Shown here: piece after piece, positions 34,797 to 42,912 of the stretch
Layout of the letters: each line of letters opens with the position of its first letter
How positions within the stretch are numbered: position 1 is the stretch's first letter
Assembly (NCBI GenBank): GCA_947488345.1
Contig: CANKZQ010000001.1
Location: 124,001-188,000 of the forward strand
DNA: 64,000 nt
Reading direction: 5' to 3'
Source of the DNA: an uncultured Flavobacteriaceae bacterium
Lineage (GTDB): Bacteria; Bacteroidota; Bacteroidia; Flavobacteriales; Flavobacteriaceae
Made by a program: the position numbers and the translations under genes
Notes under the pieces: model-generated
The model's input: only the letters and a program-made list of their open reading frames with translations
The model's database searches: none
Told to the model about the DNA's origin: nothing

Positions 34797-35606
34797 ATGC
34801 GTACAACCTCTCCAACGAAAGATACTCAGAAAACAGTATGGTATTGGTCTAAGAAAGCCCTAGTGGTGGTTATCTTCTCGTTGGTTGTAAATCATTTAGC
34901 GGCCAGCGATAATTTTTTAGAAAATGAGGCCTATAGATTCCCAACCATCGGGGTTGTATTTACCATTGTGTTGTCTATTCTCGTTATCATCATTGCCGAC
35001 ATCAATTTTAACTATTACAAAAAAAAATACTTTTCTAAAAAAATAGAAATTAGTGCCATTATGCGCTTTATGGCCACTACCCTAGGCTATATTACATTGC
35101 TATATGTACCTCTTAATATTATTGTAGAACTCGCTATTGGTGGGCATGTTCAGTTCTATTTAATTTTAATAGGTTTAATCATTACCTTATTGATATGTTT
35201 TATTCTTATTGCCTTGTTGTATGCGCAAGACCTCCATGCCTTATATAAGTTATCTATAAAAGGTGCAGAAATTACCATAGAAAGTGGCGCTAAAACAACT
35301 AAGCTACCCTACGAACATATTGCTTATTTTTACAGCGAACACAAAATTGTATATACTGTTCAATATGATGGCACTACAATTTCCACCGATTTTACCTTGA
35401 ACGAGCTTGAAGAAAAAATAAACGATCAATTGTTTTTTAGAGCCAATCGGCAACTCATCATTCACAAAGATGCTGTAGCACAAGTCGAAAAGATTGAAAA
35501 TGGCAAGTTGCGTATTCGACTAAAAGCAGCCATTCAAAATGAAACTATGGCTCAAATTACTATTAGTCGGTATAAACGAAAAACCTTTTTAGATTGGTTT
35601 GAATAA
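34797..35606 (+). CDS. Membrane-bound LytTR transcriptional regulator
   Basis: 269-residue regulator without a receiver domain. Four transmembrane helices (about residues 15-35, 45-65, 85-105, 115-140) are followed by a LytTR DNA-binding domain from about 165 (LFFRANRQLIIHKDAVAQVEKI and RYKRKTFLDWFE at the end). The start is ATG 34797, just after an in-frame TTG. A tandem LytTR-like site at 35624-35658 lies immediately downstream, in front of the CPBP protease gene. It is probably a one-component regulator tied to the membrane. Confidence 0.88.
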   Translation: MRTTSPTKDTQKTVWYWSKKALVVVIFSLVVNHLAASDNFLENEAYRFPTIGVVFTIVLSILVIIIADINFNYYKKKYFSKKIEISAIMRFMATTLGYITLLYVPLNIIVELAIGGHVQFYLILIGLIITLLICFILIALLYAQDLHALYKLSIKGAEITIESGAKTTKLPYEHIAYFYSEHKIVYTVQYDGTTISTDFTLNELEEKINDQLFFRANRQLIIHKDAVAQVEKIENGKLRIRLKAAIQNETMAQITISRYKRKTFLDWFE

Positions 35607-35623
35607 AGAGCGTCGACAACAAC

Positions 35624-35658
35624 CGACTATTCAGTACTAAATTTACGACCATTCAGTA
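35624..35658 (+). promoter_or_regulatory. Tandem LytTR-type binding site
   Basis: Two 13-bp repeats, CGACTATTCAGTA (35624-35636) and CGACCATTCAGTA (35646-35658), one mismatch, 22 bp apart. The cores ACTATTCAG/ACCATTCAG resemble the ACAGTTNAG direct-repeat sites of ComE/AgrA-class LytTR proteins. They lie between the LytTR gene and the CPBP gene, 73 bp before the CPBP start. Confidence 0.6.
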
Positions 35659-35730
35659 AAAAGGTAGATTTTTAAAGTGTTATTCAGCGATTTTGTTCAT
35701 TATTTCGCTTCAAATTAAAATCGAAACACA

Positions 35731-36393
35731 ATGAATAACATGACCTCACGACAATTCATAATTCCGTTAATTACACTTATAGTCATCTGCTTTTTATGGT
35801 TTGGGCCCATTTATTTAGGTTTCTTTACCAATATCATTGCCTCTATCGTAGTGATCGTAGCAAACTATATAGAATACAAGCAAAACGCATTTGTAGAATT
35901 GGGGTTTAAGCGTGAAAAACTCACTGTCAAAAACACCTTAGTACTTGCGCCATTAGTGGCACTTGGGCTCTTTATATTTTATGTGTTTGTATTGGTTCCT
36001 GGAATTACCAAACTCACGGGTGTTGCCATAGATTATTCCTTTTTTAACTCCATAAAAGGAAATTTACAGCTCTTCATCACTACCTTATTGTTTGTATGGG
36101 CTGGCGCAGGATTTGGAGAAGAAATCATCTTTCGAGGTTATTTTATGCGGCATTTTGTAAAATTCTTTGGAGAAAGCAAGCTTAGTATCGCACTAAACAT
36201 TTTGATAATTACGGGTTTCTTTGGATTTATGCATAGCGGTCAAGGAATTACTGGGCAATTGGTCACTTTTGTTGTTGGATCATTGATAGCCCTCATATTC
36301 TACCTACGAAAATACGATTTGTGGTTCGTTATTTCGGTACACGGTTTTTTCAACACCTTCGCGTTGACTTGTTTTTACTTGGAGTTGGTGTAA
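35731..36393 (+). CDS. CPBP-family intramembrane metalloprotease
   Basis: 220-residue polytopic membrane protein of the CAAX-protease/bacteriocin-processing (Abi) family. Motif 1 is GEEIIFRGYF (EEXXXR), and the motif-2 histidine is in FGFMHSG. About six transmembrane helices. In bacteria such proteins are linked to self-immunity or processing of membrane-associated peptides. A tandem LytTR-like site lies upstream and the LytTR regulator gene precedes it on the same strand, so it is the likely target of that regulator. Confidence 0.9.
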   Translation: MNNMTSRQFIIPLITLIVICFLWFGPIYLGFFTNIIASIVVIVANYIEYKQNAFVELGFKREKLTVKNTLVLAPLVALGLFIFYVFVLVPGITKLTGVAIDYSFFNSIKGNLQLFITTLLFVWAGAGFGEEIIFRGYFMRHFVKFFGESKLSIALNILIITGFFGFMHSGQGITGQLVTFVVGSLIALIFYLRKYDLWFVISVHGFFNTFALTCFYLELV

Positions 36394-36414
36394 TGATTGC
36401 TATTGACATTGTAA

Positions 36415-36442
36415 ACACTTTCATTGAATAAAATGAAGGTGT
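36415..36442. terminator. Hairpin between convergent genes
   Basis: 11-bp stem ACACTTTCATT with AATGAAGGTGT (one G-U pair) around a 6-base loop, in the gap between the CPBP gene and the convergent AraC gene. No T-run follows, so terminator function is uncertain. Confidence 0.35.
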
Positions 36443-36554
36443 CTGTAACATCATTATTGTTAAGTCAATAATAGTCAAAAGGAGTTGTTTTTTGAATTGA
36501 AACTTTATTTTTAACGCCTTTTTTAACGAAATAAGATGCTAACAAGGTGTATAC

Positions 36555-37661
36555 TTAATTGCTAATATATTCGGAAGGCGTCATTTTCATAATTTCTTTG
36601 AATACTTTATAAAAGGTAGACTTTGAATTGAATCCAACTTCTTGAGCAATAGAAAATAAGGTCAATTCTTTATGATCGTTGTTATCAATTCTTTCAAGGA
36701 AATCTTTTACCCTGTATTCATTGACCAATTCGTAAAATGTTTTTTTATAAGTATTGTTTAGAACCCATGATAATTTATTGGTTGTAGTTCCAATTTCATG
36801 AGCCAAACTCGACAAACTTAATTCTGGTCGACGGTATCCTTTCTCTTTTTTCAAGAAAACATCAACCAAATTTTGAATTTTATTGATTTGTTCTTCGTCA
36901 AGGTTGTTCTTTTTTTTAGATTTATTTTCTCTCTTAGAGGGAAATTGAATCTTAAATACCTCGGGGTATTTTAAGCTGTAAAAACCTACGATATAAATTT
37001 GGATTACGAGGATTAAACACGATATGTCATAAATCAAAGGGATATCAATCCATAAATTCACTACAAAGCGTTCTATAATACCTAATAGCCAAAAAATCAT
37101 ATAAAACAGCAAACAAATGAGCATGATACGCACATACTTAATAATGGTTTGATTGAACGATAACTCTCGTTCTTCGTTTTTCTTATAGTAATTCAATAAT
37201 GTCATAGATTTGAATAAATAGGCCGTAATAGAAACAAAAAACAATATTTCTACACTAAATAAATAGGTATAATTGAAGCGCCGAATATCTTGTATTGAAT
37301 CATAGCTATAGACATGAAAAAGACAGTATATCGCATACAAGAGTATGGGCAAATAATGGTAATATGTTAAACGATATTTTCCGTTTTTATAAAAAAGCAA
37401 CCGTCTAATATAGGTGTACACCAAAGGGCCTATAAAAAGGTAAAAAATGTTAGAGACACATCTATATTTTAAATAAAATTGAGTTCCTACTGCAGAAATG
37501 AAAATCCCTTCAATTAAATAAAAACTATAGATCGCCAACAAACATTGAATCATTCTGTTTGCACCTGTATTTTTTTTTGGGATATACTGCAAAGCAAAAA
37601 TTAAAAAAATACACTGACCAGTAATCAACACCAGAAAAAGCTCATAAAAAGATATATTCAT
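36555..37661 (-). CDS. AraC-family regulator with N-terminal membrane domain
   Basis: 368-residue protein: about seven predicted transmembrane helices over residues 1-235, then a basic linker (SKRENKSKKKNN) and an AraC-type double helix-turn-helix from about 265 (LSLSSLAHEIGTTTNKLSWVLN and the signature FSIAQEVGFNSKSTFYKVFKE...TPSEY). Probably senses an extracellular or membrane signal. It is divergent from the S41 peptidase gene, with two dyads between them. Confidence 0.9.
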   Translation of the reverse strand: MNISFYELFLVLITGQCIFLIFALQYIPKKNTGANRMIQCLLAIYSFYLIEGIFISAVGTQFYLKYRCVSNIFYLFIGPLVYTYIRRLLFYKNGKYRLTYYHYLPILLYAIYCLFHVYSYDSIQDIRRFNYTYLFSVEILFFVSITAYLFKSMTLLNYYKKNEERELSFNQTIIKYVRIMLICLLFYMIFWLLGIIERFVVNLWIDIPLIYDISCLILVIQIYIVGFYSLKYPEVFKIQFPSKRENKSKKKNNLDEEQINKIQNLVDVFLKKEKGYRRPELSLSSLAHEIGTTTNKLSWVLNNTYKKTFYELVNEYRVKDFLERIDNNDHKELTLFSIAQEVGFNSKSTFYKVFKEIMKMTPSEYISN

Positions 37662-37691
37662 TTACTTACAATTTTAATTCTTAGCTTCGAG

Positions 37692-37699
37692 CAAAGTTA
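37692..37699 (-). promoter_or_regulatory. Promoter -7 box of the membrane AraC gene
   Basis: On the minus strand TAACTTTG, an exact TANNTTTG match, 31 bp before the ATG at 37661. Confidence 0.6.
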
Positions 37700-37749
37700 T
37701 TACCCAAGCTAATATAAAAATAGGATTAATAGTTCTCATCACTCTAAAA

Positions 37750-37764
37750 ATAGTCTAAGACTAT
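37750..37764. promoter_or_regulatory. Perfect 15-bp palindrome in divergent intergenic region
   Basis: ATAGTCTAAGACTAT, seven-base arms around a central A, between the AraC and S41 peptidase genes. Candidate operator. AraC proteins usually prefer direct repeats, so another factor may bind here. Confidence 0.5.
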
Positions 37765-37771
37765 AGTTTAG

Positions 37772-37785
37772 GACATCTAAATGTC
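37772..37785. promoter_or_regulatory. GACATCTAAATGTC dyad, copy 1
   Basis: Five-base arms GACAT/ATGTC around CTAA, 7 bp after the preceding palindrome. The identical 14-mer recurs at 42843-42856 before the XRE-serine hydrolase fusion gene. Confidence 0.45.
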
Positions 37786-37892
37786 TAAAATTATCATATC
37801 TGATGATGAAAAAAGTTTTCTTTACTAAAGATTTCAATTAATTACTTAAAAGCTATATGTCGAACTTCACAATCAGATCTAAAAGAAGAAAT

Positions 37893-38975
37893 ATGTTACG
37901 ATTCAAAGATGTTTTAATTATTTTATTATGCTTATCAACTTCATACATCTACTCTCAAAAGCAGCTTTCTAATGAAGAAAAACATGCTGTGATTGAAAAA
38001 ATCAAAGTTTTAATCGATTCAAATTATGTATTTATTGATAAGGTAGAATTTATATATAATTCACTTGACAGTTTAAAATTGACAGATACATATATTGATG
38101 CAAAAGAGCATAAGCAGTTTGCACGGGTCTTAACGGAAGGCCTTGTTAGTATTACGAAAGACCTTCATTTTGTAGTTCAATACAATCCTGAATATATAAA
38201 AAGGAATCATGAACGACGGAGACGGGAGGTTACACCTGAGAAGCAAGAAAAACCTAAAAAAGATTGGGACCTGTGGTATGCTCAAAAAGAGAATTTTGGT
38301 TTTGAAAGAGTTGAAATACTTGGTGGAAATATTGGCTATATAAAATTTAACTTTTGGCATGATTTAGAGCGGGCAAAACCAACTGTTGATGCAGCCATGA
38401 AATTTGTAGCCAATACAGATGCGCTCATCATCGATTTAACTGAAAACGGAGGTGGATACAGTCCAACGGATAGTTACTTGGCAAGTTATTTCTTTGATGA
38501 AAGACCTAGGTTATGGATGTCGAGTTATGAAAGGCGTACCGAAGAGACAGCATCTGTTACTACTTTTCAAGACCTTGGAGGAGGACGATATTTAAATAGA
38601 CCAATATTTATTTTGGTAGGCAAGAATACCTTTTCGCTTGCAGAACAATTTGCATATGCTATGAAGCATTTTAATAAAGCAACAATAGTTGGACAAACTT
38701 CTGCTGGAGCTGCTCACGCAATTGATTTCATAGAAGTAAACGATAATTTTATGATTCAGCTTCCGATTAGTCGCAGCATACATCCAGCGACAAAAATAGA
38801 CTGGGAAGGAACAGGTGTAATTCCTAACATTGAAACTAATAGTCAGAGCGAAGCTATAAAAACTGCACACCTTAACGCGTTAACTATTATCATCGAAAGT
38901 TTGAAGAAACAAACGATCGTTGGGCCAATCTTAAAAAGGTATAACAAAGTTAAAGCAGCGCTAAACAACCGTTAA
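37893..38975 (+). CDS. S41-family (C-terminal-processing-like) peptidase
   Basis: 360-residue exported serine peptidase. ATG 37893 opens the signal peptide (ending IYSQ); an earlier in-frame ATG at 37857 would add twelve residues ahead of it. The N-terminal helical domain is followed by the core IGYIKFNFW, DALIIDLTENGGGY, and the nucleophile segment GKNTFSLAEQFAYAMKH with the catalytic Ser. Further on are VGQTSAGAAH and the late strands. No PDZ domain is obvious. Related to interphotoreceptor-retinoid-binding-protein-type S41 enzymes. Confidence 0.88.
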   Translation: MLRFKDVLIILLCLSTSYIYSQKQLSNEEKHAVIEKIKVLIDSNYVFIDKVEFIYNSLDSLKLTDTYIDAKEHKQFARVLTEGLVSITKDLHFVVQYNPEYIKRNHERRRREVTPEKQEKPKKDWDLWYAQKENFGFERVEILGGNIGYIKFNFWHDLERAKPTVDAAMKFVANTDALIIDLTENGGGYSPTDSYLASYFFDERPRLWMSSYERRTEETASVTTFQDLGGGRYLNRPIFILVGKNTFSLAEQFAYAMKHFNKATIVGQTSAGAAHAIDFIEVNDNFMIQLPISRSIHPATKIDWEGTGVIPNIETNSQSEAIKTAHLNALTIIIESLKKQTIVGPILKRYNKVKAALNNR

Positions 38976-39090
38976 CAAAGTGTATAATTCATTGTATGGG
39001 CATTGTTACACGGAAATTCATATCTTTCAAAACTATGTTGCCCTTCGATAGATAGCCCTTTCGAATGATTCCGCAACAAGCCATAAACTA

Positions 39091-39131
39091 ATCATAGATT
39101 CGGAAAAGAGAAGCATAGATTTAGAAAAGTA
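39091..39131 (+). repeat. 41-bp regulatory repeat, copy 2 (21-bp direct repeat inside)
   Basis: CATAGATTCGGAAAAG (39093-39108) and CATAGATTTAGAAAAG (39114-39129), 21 bp apart. It matches copy 1 at 34618-34658 with two differences. It ends 18 bp before the -7-like box at 39150, the usual place for an activator that touches RNA polymerase. Confidence 0.7.
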
Positions 39132-39149
39132 TTATAGATCAAAAAGACT

Positions 39150-39157
39150 CAACTTTG
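39150..39157 (+). promoter_or_regulatory. Probable -7 box of the SDR gene
   Basis: CAACTTTG, seven of eight to TANNTTTG, 25 bp before the ATG at 39183. The -33 position is occupied by the end of the 21-bp direct repeats rather than a TTG, consistent with activator dependence. Confidence 0.5.
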
Positions 39158-39182
39158 TAGTATCATTTAAAAACTGTATAAT

Positions 39183-39938
39183 ATGAGTCAAAAAACATCA
39201 GTAATCACAGGAGGAAGTCGTGGCCTAGGACGCGATATGGCACTCAACCTCGCCAAAGACGGCGTTGATATTATTTTTTCATACCATTCAAATGAAGCCA
39301 AGGCCCAAGAGGTAATTGACGCCATTGAAGCTTTGGGTCAAAAAGCAAAAGCGTTTGTCTTCGACGCCAATGACCCCAATAGCGCACCAACATTCATCCG
39401 CAAGGTCACTAATTATTTACAAGAAGCAAACGGCAGTACCCATTTTGATTTTCTCATCAATAATGCGGGAACAGGTGCCTATAATTTAGTAGCTGATACC
39501 ACCGAAGTTCAGTTTGATGAAATGATGCATGTACACCTTAAAAGTGTCTATTTTCTCACGCAAGCTGCTCTTCCTTTTTTAAATGAAGGAGGACGTATTA
39601 TTAATATTTCGAGTGGCTTGGCGCGTTTTAGCCTACCCGGCATGTCAGCTTACGCTATGATGAAAGGCGGCATCGAAGTCTTTACACGCTATTTGGCTAA
39701 AGAACTAGGTTCGCGTAAAATCACGGCCAACGTAGTAGCACCCGGCGCGATCGCCACCGATTTTGCGGGCGGCAGTAACAAAAACGAAGAAAAAGCGGCA
39801 TTAATTTCAAGTATCACTGCTTTAGGCCGCGTGGGAGAAGCCGAAGACATTGGCGGCACTGTCGCTTTTTTATGTTCTGAGAAAGCGGGTTGGATCAATG
39901 GGCAACGTATTGAAGTCTCGGGAGGTATGCTGGTCTAA
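39183..39938 (+). CDS. SDR-family oxidoreductase
   Basis: Short-chain dehydrogenase/reductase of 251 residues, FabG-like. Cofactor motif TGGSRGLGRD near the N-terminus, NNAGTG, the catalytic Ser in NISSG, and YAMMK as the YXXXK pair. The C-terminal GGMLV is the usual SDR ending. The opening of strand 2 lacks an acidic residue and has SYHSNEAKA, favouring NADP. An AraC regulator gene follows 24 bp later, and a direct-repeat element precedes the promoter. Substrate unknown. Confidence 0.93.
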   Translation: MSQKTSVITGGSRGLGRDMALNLAKDGVDIIFSYHSNEAKAQEVIDAIEALGQKAKAFVFDANDPNSAPTFIRKVTNYLQEANGSTHFDFLINNAGTGAYNLVADTTEVQFDEMMHVHLKSVYFLTQAALPFLNEGGRIINISSGLARFSLPGMSAYAMMKGGIEVFTRYLAKELGSRKITANVVAPGAIATDFAGGSNKNEEKAALISSITALGRVGEAEDIGGTVAFLCSEKAGWINGQRIEVSGGMLV

Positions 39939-39962
39939 ACTAGTTTATGTAATTTTATCAAG

Positions 39963-40880
39963 ATGAAAAACTTGCAGCATTTAAAACGGGTAAGTGATTA
40001 CCATACCTTGGCAAACATTGCGGCACCTGAGCATCCATTAATTAGTTTGATCGATTACAGTCAGGTGCAATATCCAAGCGATACTGAAGCACTCACATGG
40101 AAACAAGATTACTACACCATCGGGTTAAAACGAAATATTGCACATAAGTTATTTTATGGGCAACAGGCCTATGATTTTGATGAAGGCGTGATGACCTTTG
40201 TGGCACCTAAGCAAGTCATGCGCTTAGGTGATAACCCCAATCTTAAAAGTCACAAACCTTCGGGTTGGTTACTACTGATACATCCTGATTTTTTATGGAA
40301 TACCTCCTTGGCCACACGCATTAAACAGTATGATTTCTTCGGATATAGTGTTAATGAGGCTCTATTTCTATCAGAAAAAGAAGAGCAGATGATGCTCGAA
40401 TTATTGCAAAATATACGGCGTGAATACCAATCAAATATCGACCAATTTAGCCAGAAAATCGTGGTGGCGCAATTAGAACTACTACTCAATTATGCTGAGC
40501 GATTTTATGAACGACAGTTTATCACCCGTAAGATTTCGAACCATCAAATTCTCGGGCAATTAGAAGAAGTATTGTCACGGTATTTTCAGGAAGACTATGT
40601 AACGGAACATGGTATACCAACCGTTCAGCAAGTAGCAGATCGCTTACATTTATCTCCAAATTATTTGAGTAGTGTGCTGAAATCGTTAACCGGACAAAGT
40701 ACGCAACAACATATTCATGATAAATTGATTGCAAAGGCCAAAGAACAACTCTCAAGCACCTCGCTTTCGATAAGTGAGATTGCCTATGGTTTAGGCTTTG
40801 AACGACCGTCATCATTTACAAAATTATTTAAAAACAAAACAGAGTTGTCGCCCTTGGCATTTCGAAAAACTTACAATTGA
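39963..40880 (+). CDS. AraC-family transcriptional regulator
   Basis: 305-residue soluble regulator. The N-terminal part (1-190) is a cupin-like ligand domain with DEGVMTFVAPKQV. The C-terminal domain carries two helix-turn-helix units: VQQVADRLHLSPNYLSSVLKSLTGQST, then the signature ISEIAYGLGFERPSSFTKLFKNKTELSPLAFRK. It lies 24 bp after the SDR gene and may control that gene; AraC proteins commonly bind direct repeats about 21 bp apart, as found at 39091-39131. Confidence 0.92.
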   Translation: MKNLQHLKRVSDYHTLANIAAPEHPLISLIDYSQVQYPSDTEALTWKQDYYTIGLKRNIAHKLFYGQQAYDFDEGVMTFVAPKQVMRLGDNPNLKSHKPSGWLLLIHPDFLWNTSLATRIKQYDFFGYSVNEALFLSEKEEQMMLELLQNIRREYQSNIDQFSQKIVVAQLELLLNYAERFYERQFITRKISNHQILGQLEEVLSRYFQEDYVTEHGIPTVQQVADRLHLSPNYLSSVLKSLTGQSTQQHIHDKLIAKAKEQLSSTSLSISEIAYGLGFERPSSFTKLFKNKTELSPLAFRKTYN

Positions 40881-40993
40881 TGACATAAAAAATGATGTTA
40901 AGAATAGGGTACAGATTACCCGTGGAATTCTTCTTTACCCCTATTATTTTTTATCTATCTTAGTTGCTTTATCAAATCTAATCCCATTGCACT

Positions 40994-41416
40994 ATGAAAA
41001 AAATCACCTCTTTATTTTTATTAGTATTTACCCTAACTGCTTTTATAAATATCCCCGAACAAGAATTTAGTATCGTGGGTACTTGGGAAGGTATTGATGA
41101 TGAAGAAGTAGGCTACTTTATATTCCAAGAAGACGGGTATGCCTTTATTCAGCGTAATGGAGAAAAATTTGGAGGCAAAGATTTCGATATCGAAGGAAAA
41201 AAGGGCAGTATGTATTATGAAATCGATTACTCAAAAGACCCTATGGAAATTGATATTGTTATGGAATTTTCGGATAACAGCGCACAGAAGAGATTGCTAT
41301 TTATTGTAAAAAAAATCACCAATGATAAAATACATATGGCTGTTGGGTTTTCTGGAGAAAGGCCAACCACATTTAAAGAAAATGAAGAATTGATTTTTAC
41401 ACGTGTACAGAAGTAA
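40994..41416 (+). CDS. Small secreted protein, lipocalin-like
   Basis: 140-residue exported protein with a signal peptide of about 20 residues. The mature part begins FSIVGTWEGIDDEEVGYFIFQEDGYAFIQ, a pattern typical of small lipocalin-like or immunoglobulin-fold secreted domains in Bacteroidota. No catalytic motif is visible. Standing alone between the AraC and MOSC genes. Family assignment is tentative. Confidence 0.7.
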   Translation: MKKITSLFLLVFTLTAFINIPEQEFSIVGTWEGIDDEEVGYFIFQEDGYAFIQRNGEKFGGKDFDIEGKKGSMYYEIDYSKDPMEIDIVMEFSDNSAQKRLLFIVKKITNDKIHMAVGFSGERPTTFKENEELIFTRVQK

Positions 41417-41483
41417 ACCTATAAAAAATGACCTAAAATAGCATCGCAATATTTTATAGTACTAACAAAAGAAAACGACTACT

Positions 41484-42302
41484 TTGACGAATTTGAAATT
41501 AGAAAAATTAATTAGCTATCCGATTAAATCGTGCAAAGGCATCCCCATCACTACAATCGCAGTTCAATCTATAGGCTTTGCGCATGATAGAGTTTTCGCC
41601 ATTATTAATGCCGATAACCAAATTTTGACCGCACGAGAAAATCAAAAACTGCTCACTATTTCCCAAGAAATTGGCAATGACATATTAACACTTACCACGT
41701 CGAAACAAGCCCCGATTGCGATTGATTTAACTAAAAAATCAACTAACGATATAGAAGTAGGTATCTTTAAAGATAGAGCTCGGGCTAAGGTAGTTGGGGC
41801 TGAAACAGATGCTTGGCTATCACATGCATTAGAAGAAAAATGTCGCCTTATTACCATAGATTCGACACAGCTTCGACGTATGAAAGCTAAATACAACGGA
41901 CGAGAAGGTGATCTTATTTCATTTAGCGACATTGCCCCTATTCATTTAATTTCGGAAGCATCGTTAGCAGATTTAAACACAAAACTCGAAAGACCGGTAA
42001 TCCTTGACAACTTTCGACCAAATATAGTAGTATCTGGATGCGACGCTTATGCGGAAGATAATTGGACACACTTTACCATTGGAGATTGCGAGTTTGAAAT
42101 TACGTTAAAAACACCTCGTTGTACCTTTACCACCATCGACCCTGTAACAACACAAGTTGACCTCCAGCAAGAGCCGTTGCGTACCATGTCGACCTATCGA
42201 AAAGCGAAAGGCAGTGTCGATTTTGGCATCTATGCACGGGTCATAAAATTTGGAACTATTCATATAGATGACACTATAAAGGCAGTTCGAAGAGATATGT
42301 GA
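41484..42302 (+). CDS. MOSC-domain protein
   Basis: 272 residues with an N-terminal beta-barrel MOSC_N domain (LISYPIKSCKGIPI, GFAHDRVFAII) and a C-terminal MOSC domain, whose conserved cysteine lies in TLKTPRCTFTTIDPVT. MOSC proteins handle molybdenum cofactor and sulfur transfer, as in mARC-type N-hydroxylate reductases. Here the ferredoxin-like tail is missing. The start is TTG (41484); no ATG lies before the conserved opening. Confidence 0.9.
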   Translation: MTNLKLEKLISYPIKSCKGIPITTIAVQSIGFAHDRVFAIINADNQILTARENQKLLTISQEIGNDILTLTTSKQAPIAIDLTKKSTNDIEVGIFKDRARAKVVGAETDAWLSHALEEKCRLITIDSTQLRRMKAKYNGREGDLISFSDIAPIHLISEASLADLNTKLERPVILDNFRPNIVVSGCDAYAEDNWTHFTIGDCEFEITLKTPRCTFTTIDPVTTQVDLQQEPLRTMSTYRKAKGSVDFGIYARVIKFGTIHIDDTIKAVRRDM

Positions 42303-42397
42303 AATTCGGGAGTCGATTTTATATTAAAAATTCCTATATTTCAATATCCTTTTGGGATATAAACATCTGATAAAATTTAAAAAGACATGATCTATTT

Positions 42398-42658
42398 ATG
42401 CACCTTCATACATCAATGACACCTCCATTCATGCGCGAATTAGGGGGTGCGATTCTCAACTTTACGGGTGGTACGCTACGTTGGATCTATGGATCTATAT
42501 GGCGCACCATCTTTAAAAAATCAAAATTCACATATCGAGAATACATTGATGGACCAAAGAATTCAGATGACTATTTTGATTCAGTTGGTCATCGGTTTAA
42601 CAATATAATAATTGGTATTATTTTTATTGGTGTAGTCTTTTTATTCGTTTTCAGATAA
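42398..42658 (+). CDS. Small membrane protein of unknown function
   Basis: 86 residues: a Gly-rich amphipathic segment (GGAILNFTGGTLRWIYGSIW), a charged middle (YREYIDGPKNSDDYFDSVG), and one C-terminal transmembrane helix ending in the basic FVFR. No family recognised. The reading frame is well formed and not overlapped by a better candidate. It may start at 42398 or at the next ATG, 42416. Confidence 0.6.
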   Translation: MHLHTSMTPPFMRELGGAILNFTGGTLRWIYGSIWRTIFKKSKFTYREYIDGPKNSDDYFDSVGHRFNNIIIGIIFIGVVFLFVFR

Positions 42659-42829
42659 TATATCGCACTGTTTTTATTGCATTCTTTTGACAAACTTTTT
42701 TGATACCTAAACCATACTTATTAAAAGCCTCAAGTATTGAAACCACAAATTTTTAATTTTCGATGTTTCTTACTAAAATTCATATCCTTTCTCTCCTAAA
42801 ATGGTTGAAAACCCCTTATTTTGAAGCGA

Positions 42830-42856
42830 ATGACAGTAACATGACATCTAAATGTC
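42830..42856. promoter_or_regulatory. ATGACA array and dyad upstream of XRE-hydrolase fusion
   Basis: ATGACA occurs at 42830-42835 and 42841-42846 (period 11), and the second runs into the dyad GACATCTAAATGTC (42843-42856). The array ends 1 bp before the -33 TTG. A similar pair of TGTCAT sites with period 11 precedes the other XRE-linked hydrolase gene at 62167-62183. Confidence 0.5.
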
Positions 42857-42857
42857 G

Positions 42858-42888
42858 TTGAAAAGTCAAGGTCGATGGTATACATTTG
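42858..42888 (+). promoter_or_regulatory. Promoter of the XRE-serine hydrolase fusion gene
   Basis: TTG (42858-42860), 20-bp spacer, TACATTTG (42881-42888), an exact TANNTTTG match. It lies 24 bp before ATG 42913, and it rules out the in-frame TTG at 42886 as a start. Confidence 0.7.
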
Positions 42889-42912
42889 TTTCATATTTTA
42901 GCACTAACATTT

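Noticed and set aside
38592-38870. Antisense open frame opposite the S41 peptidase gene
   Set aside because: It mirrors the codon structure of the sense gene and has no signal, motif or promoter of its own.
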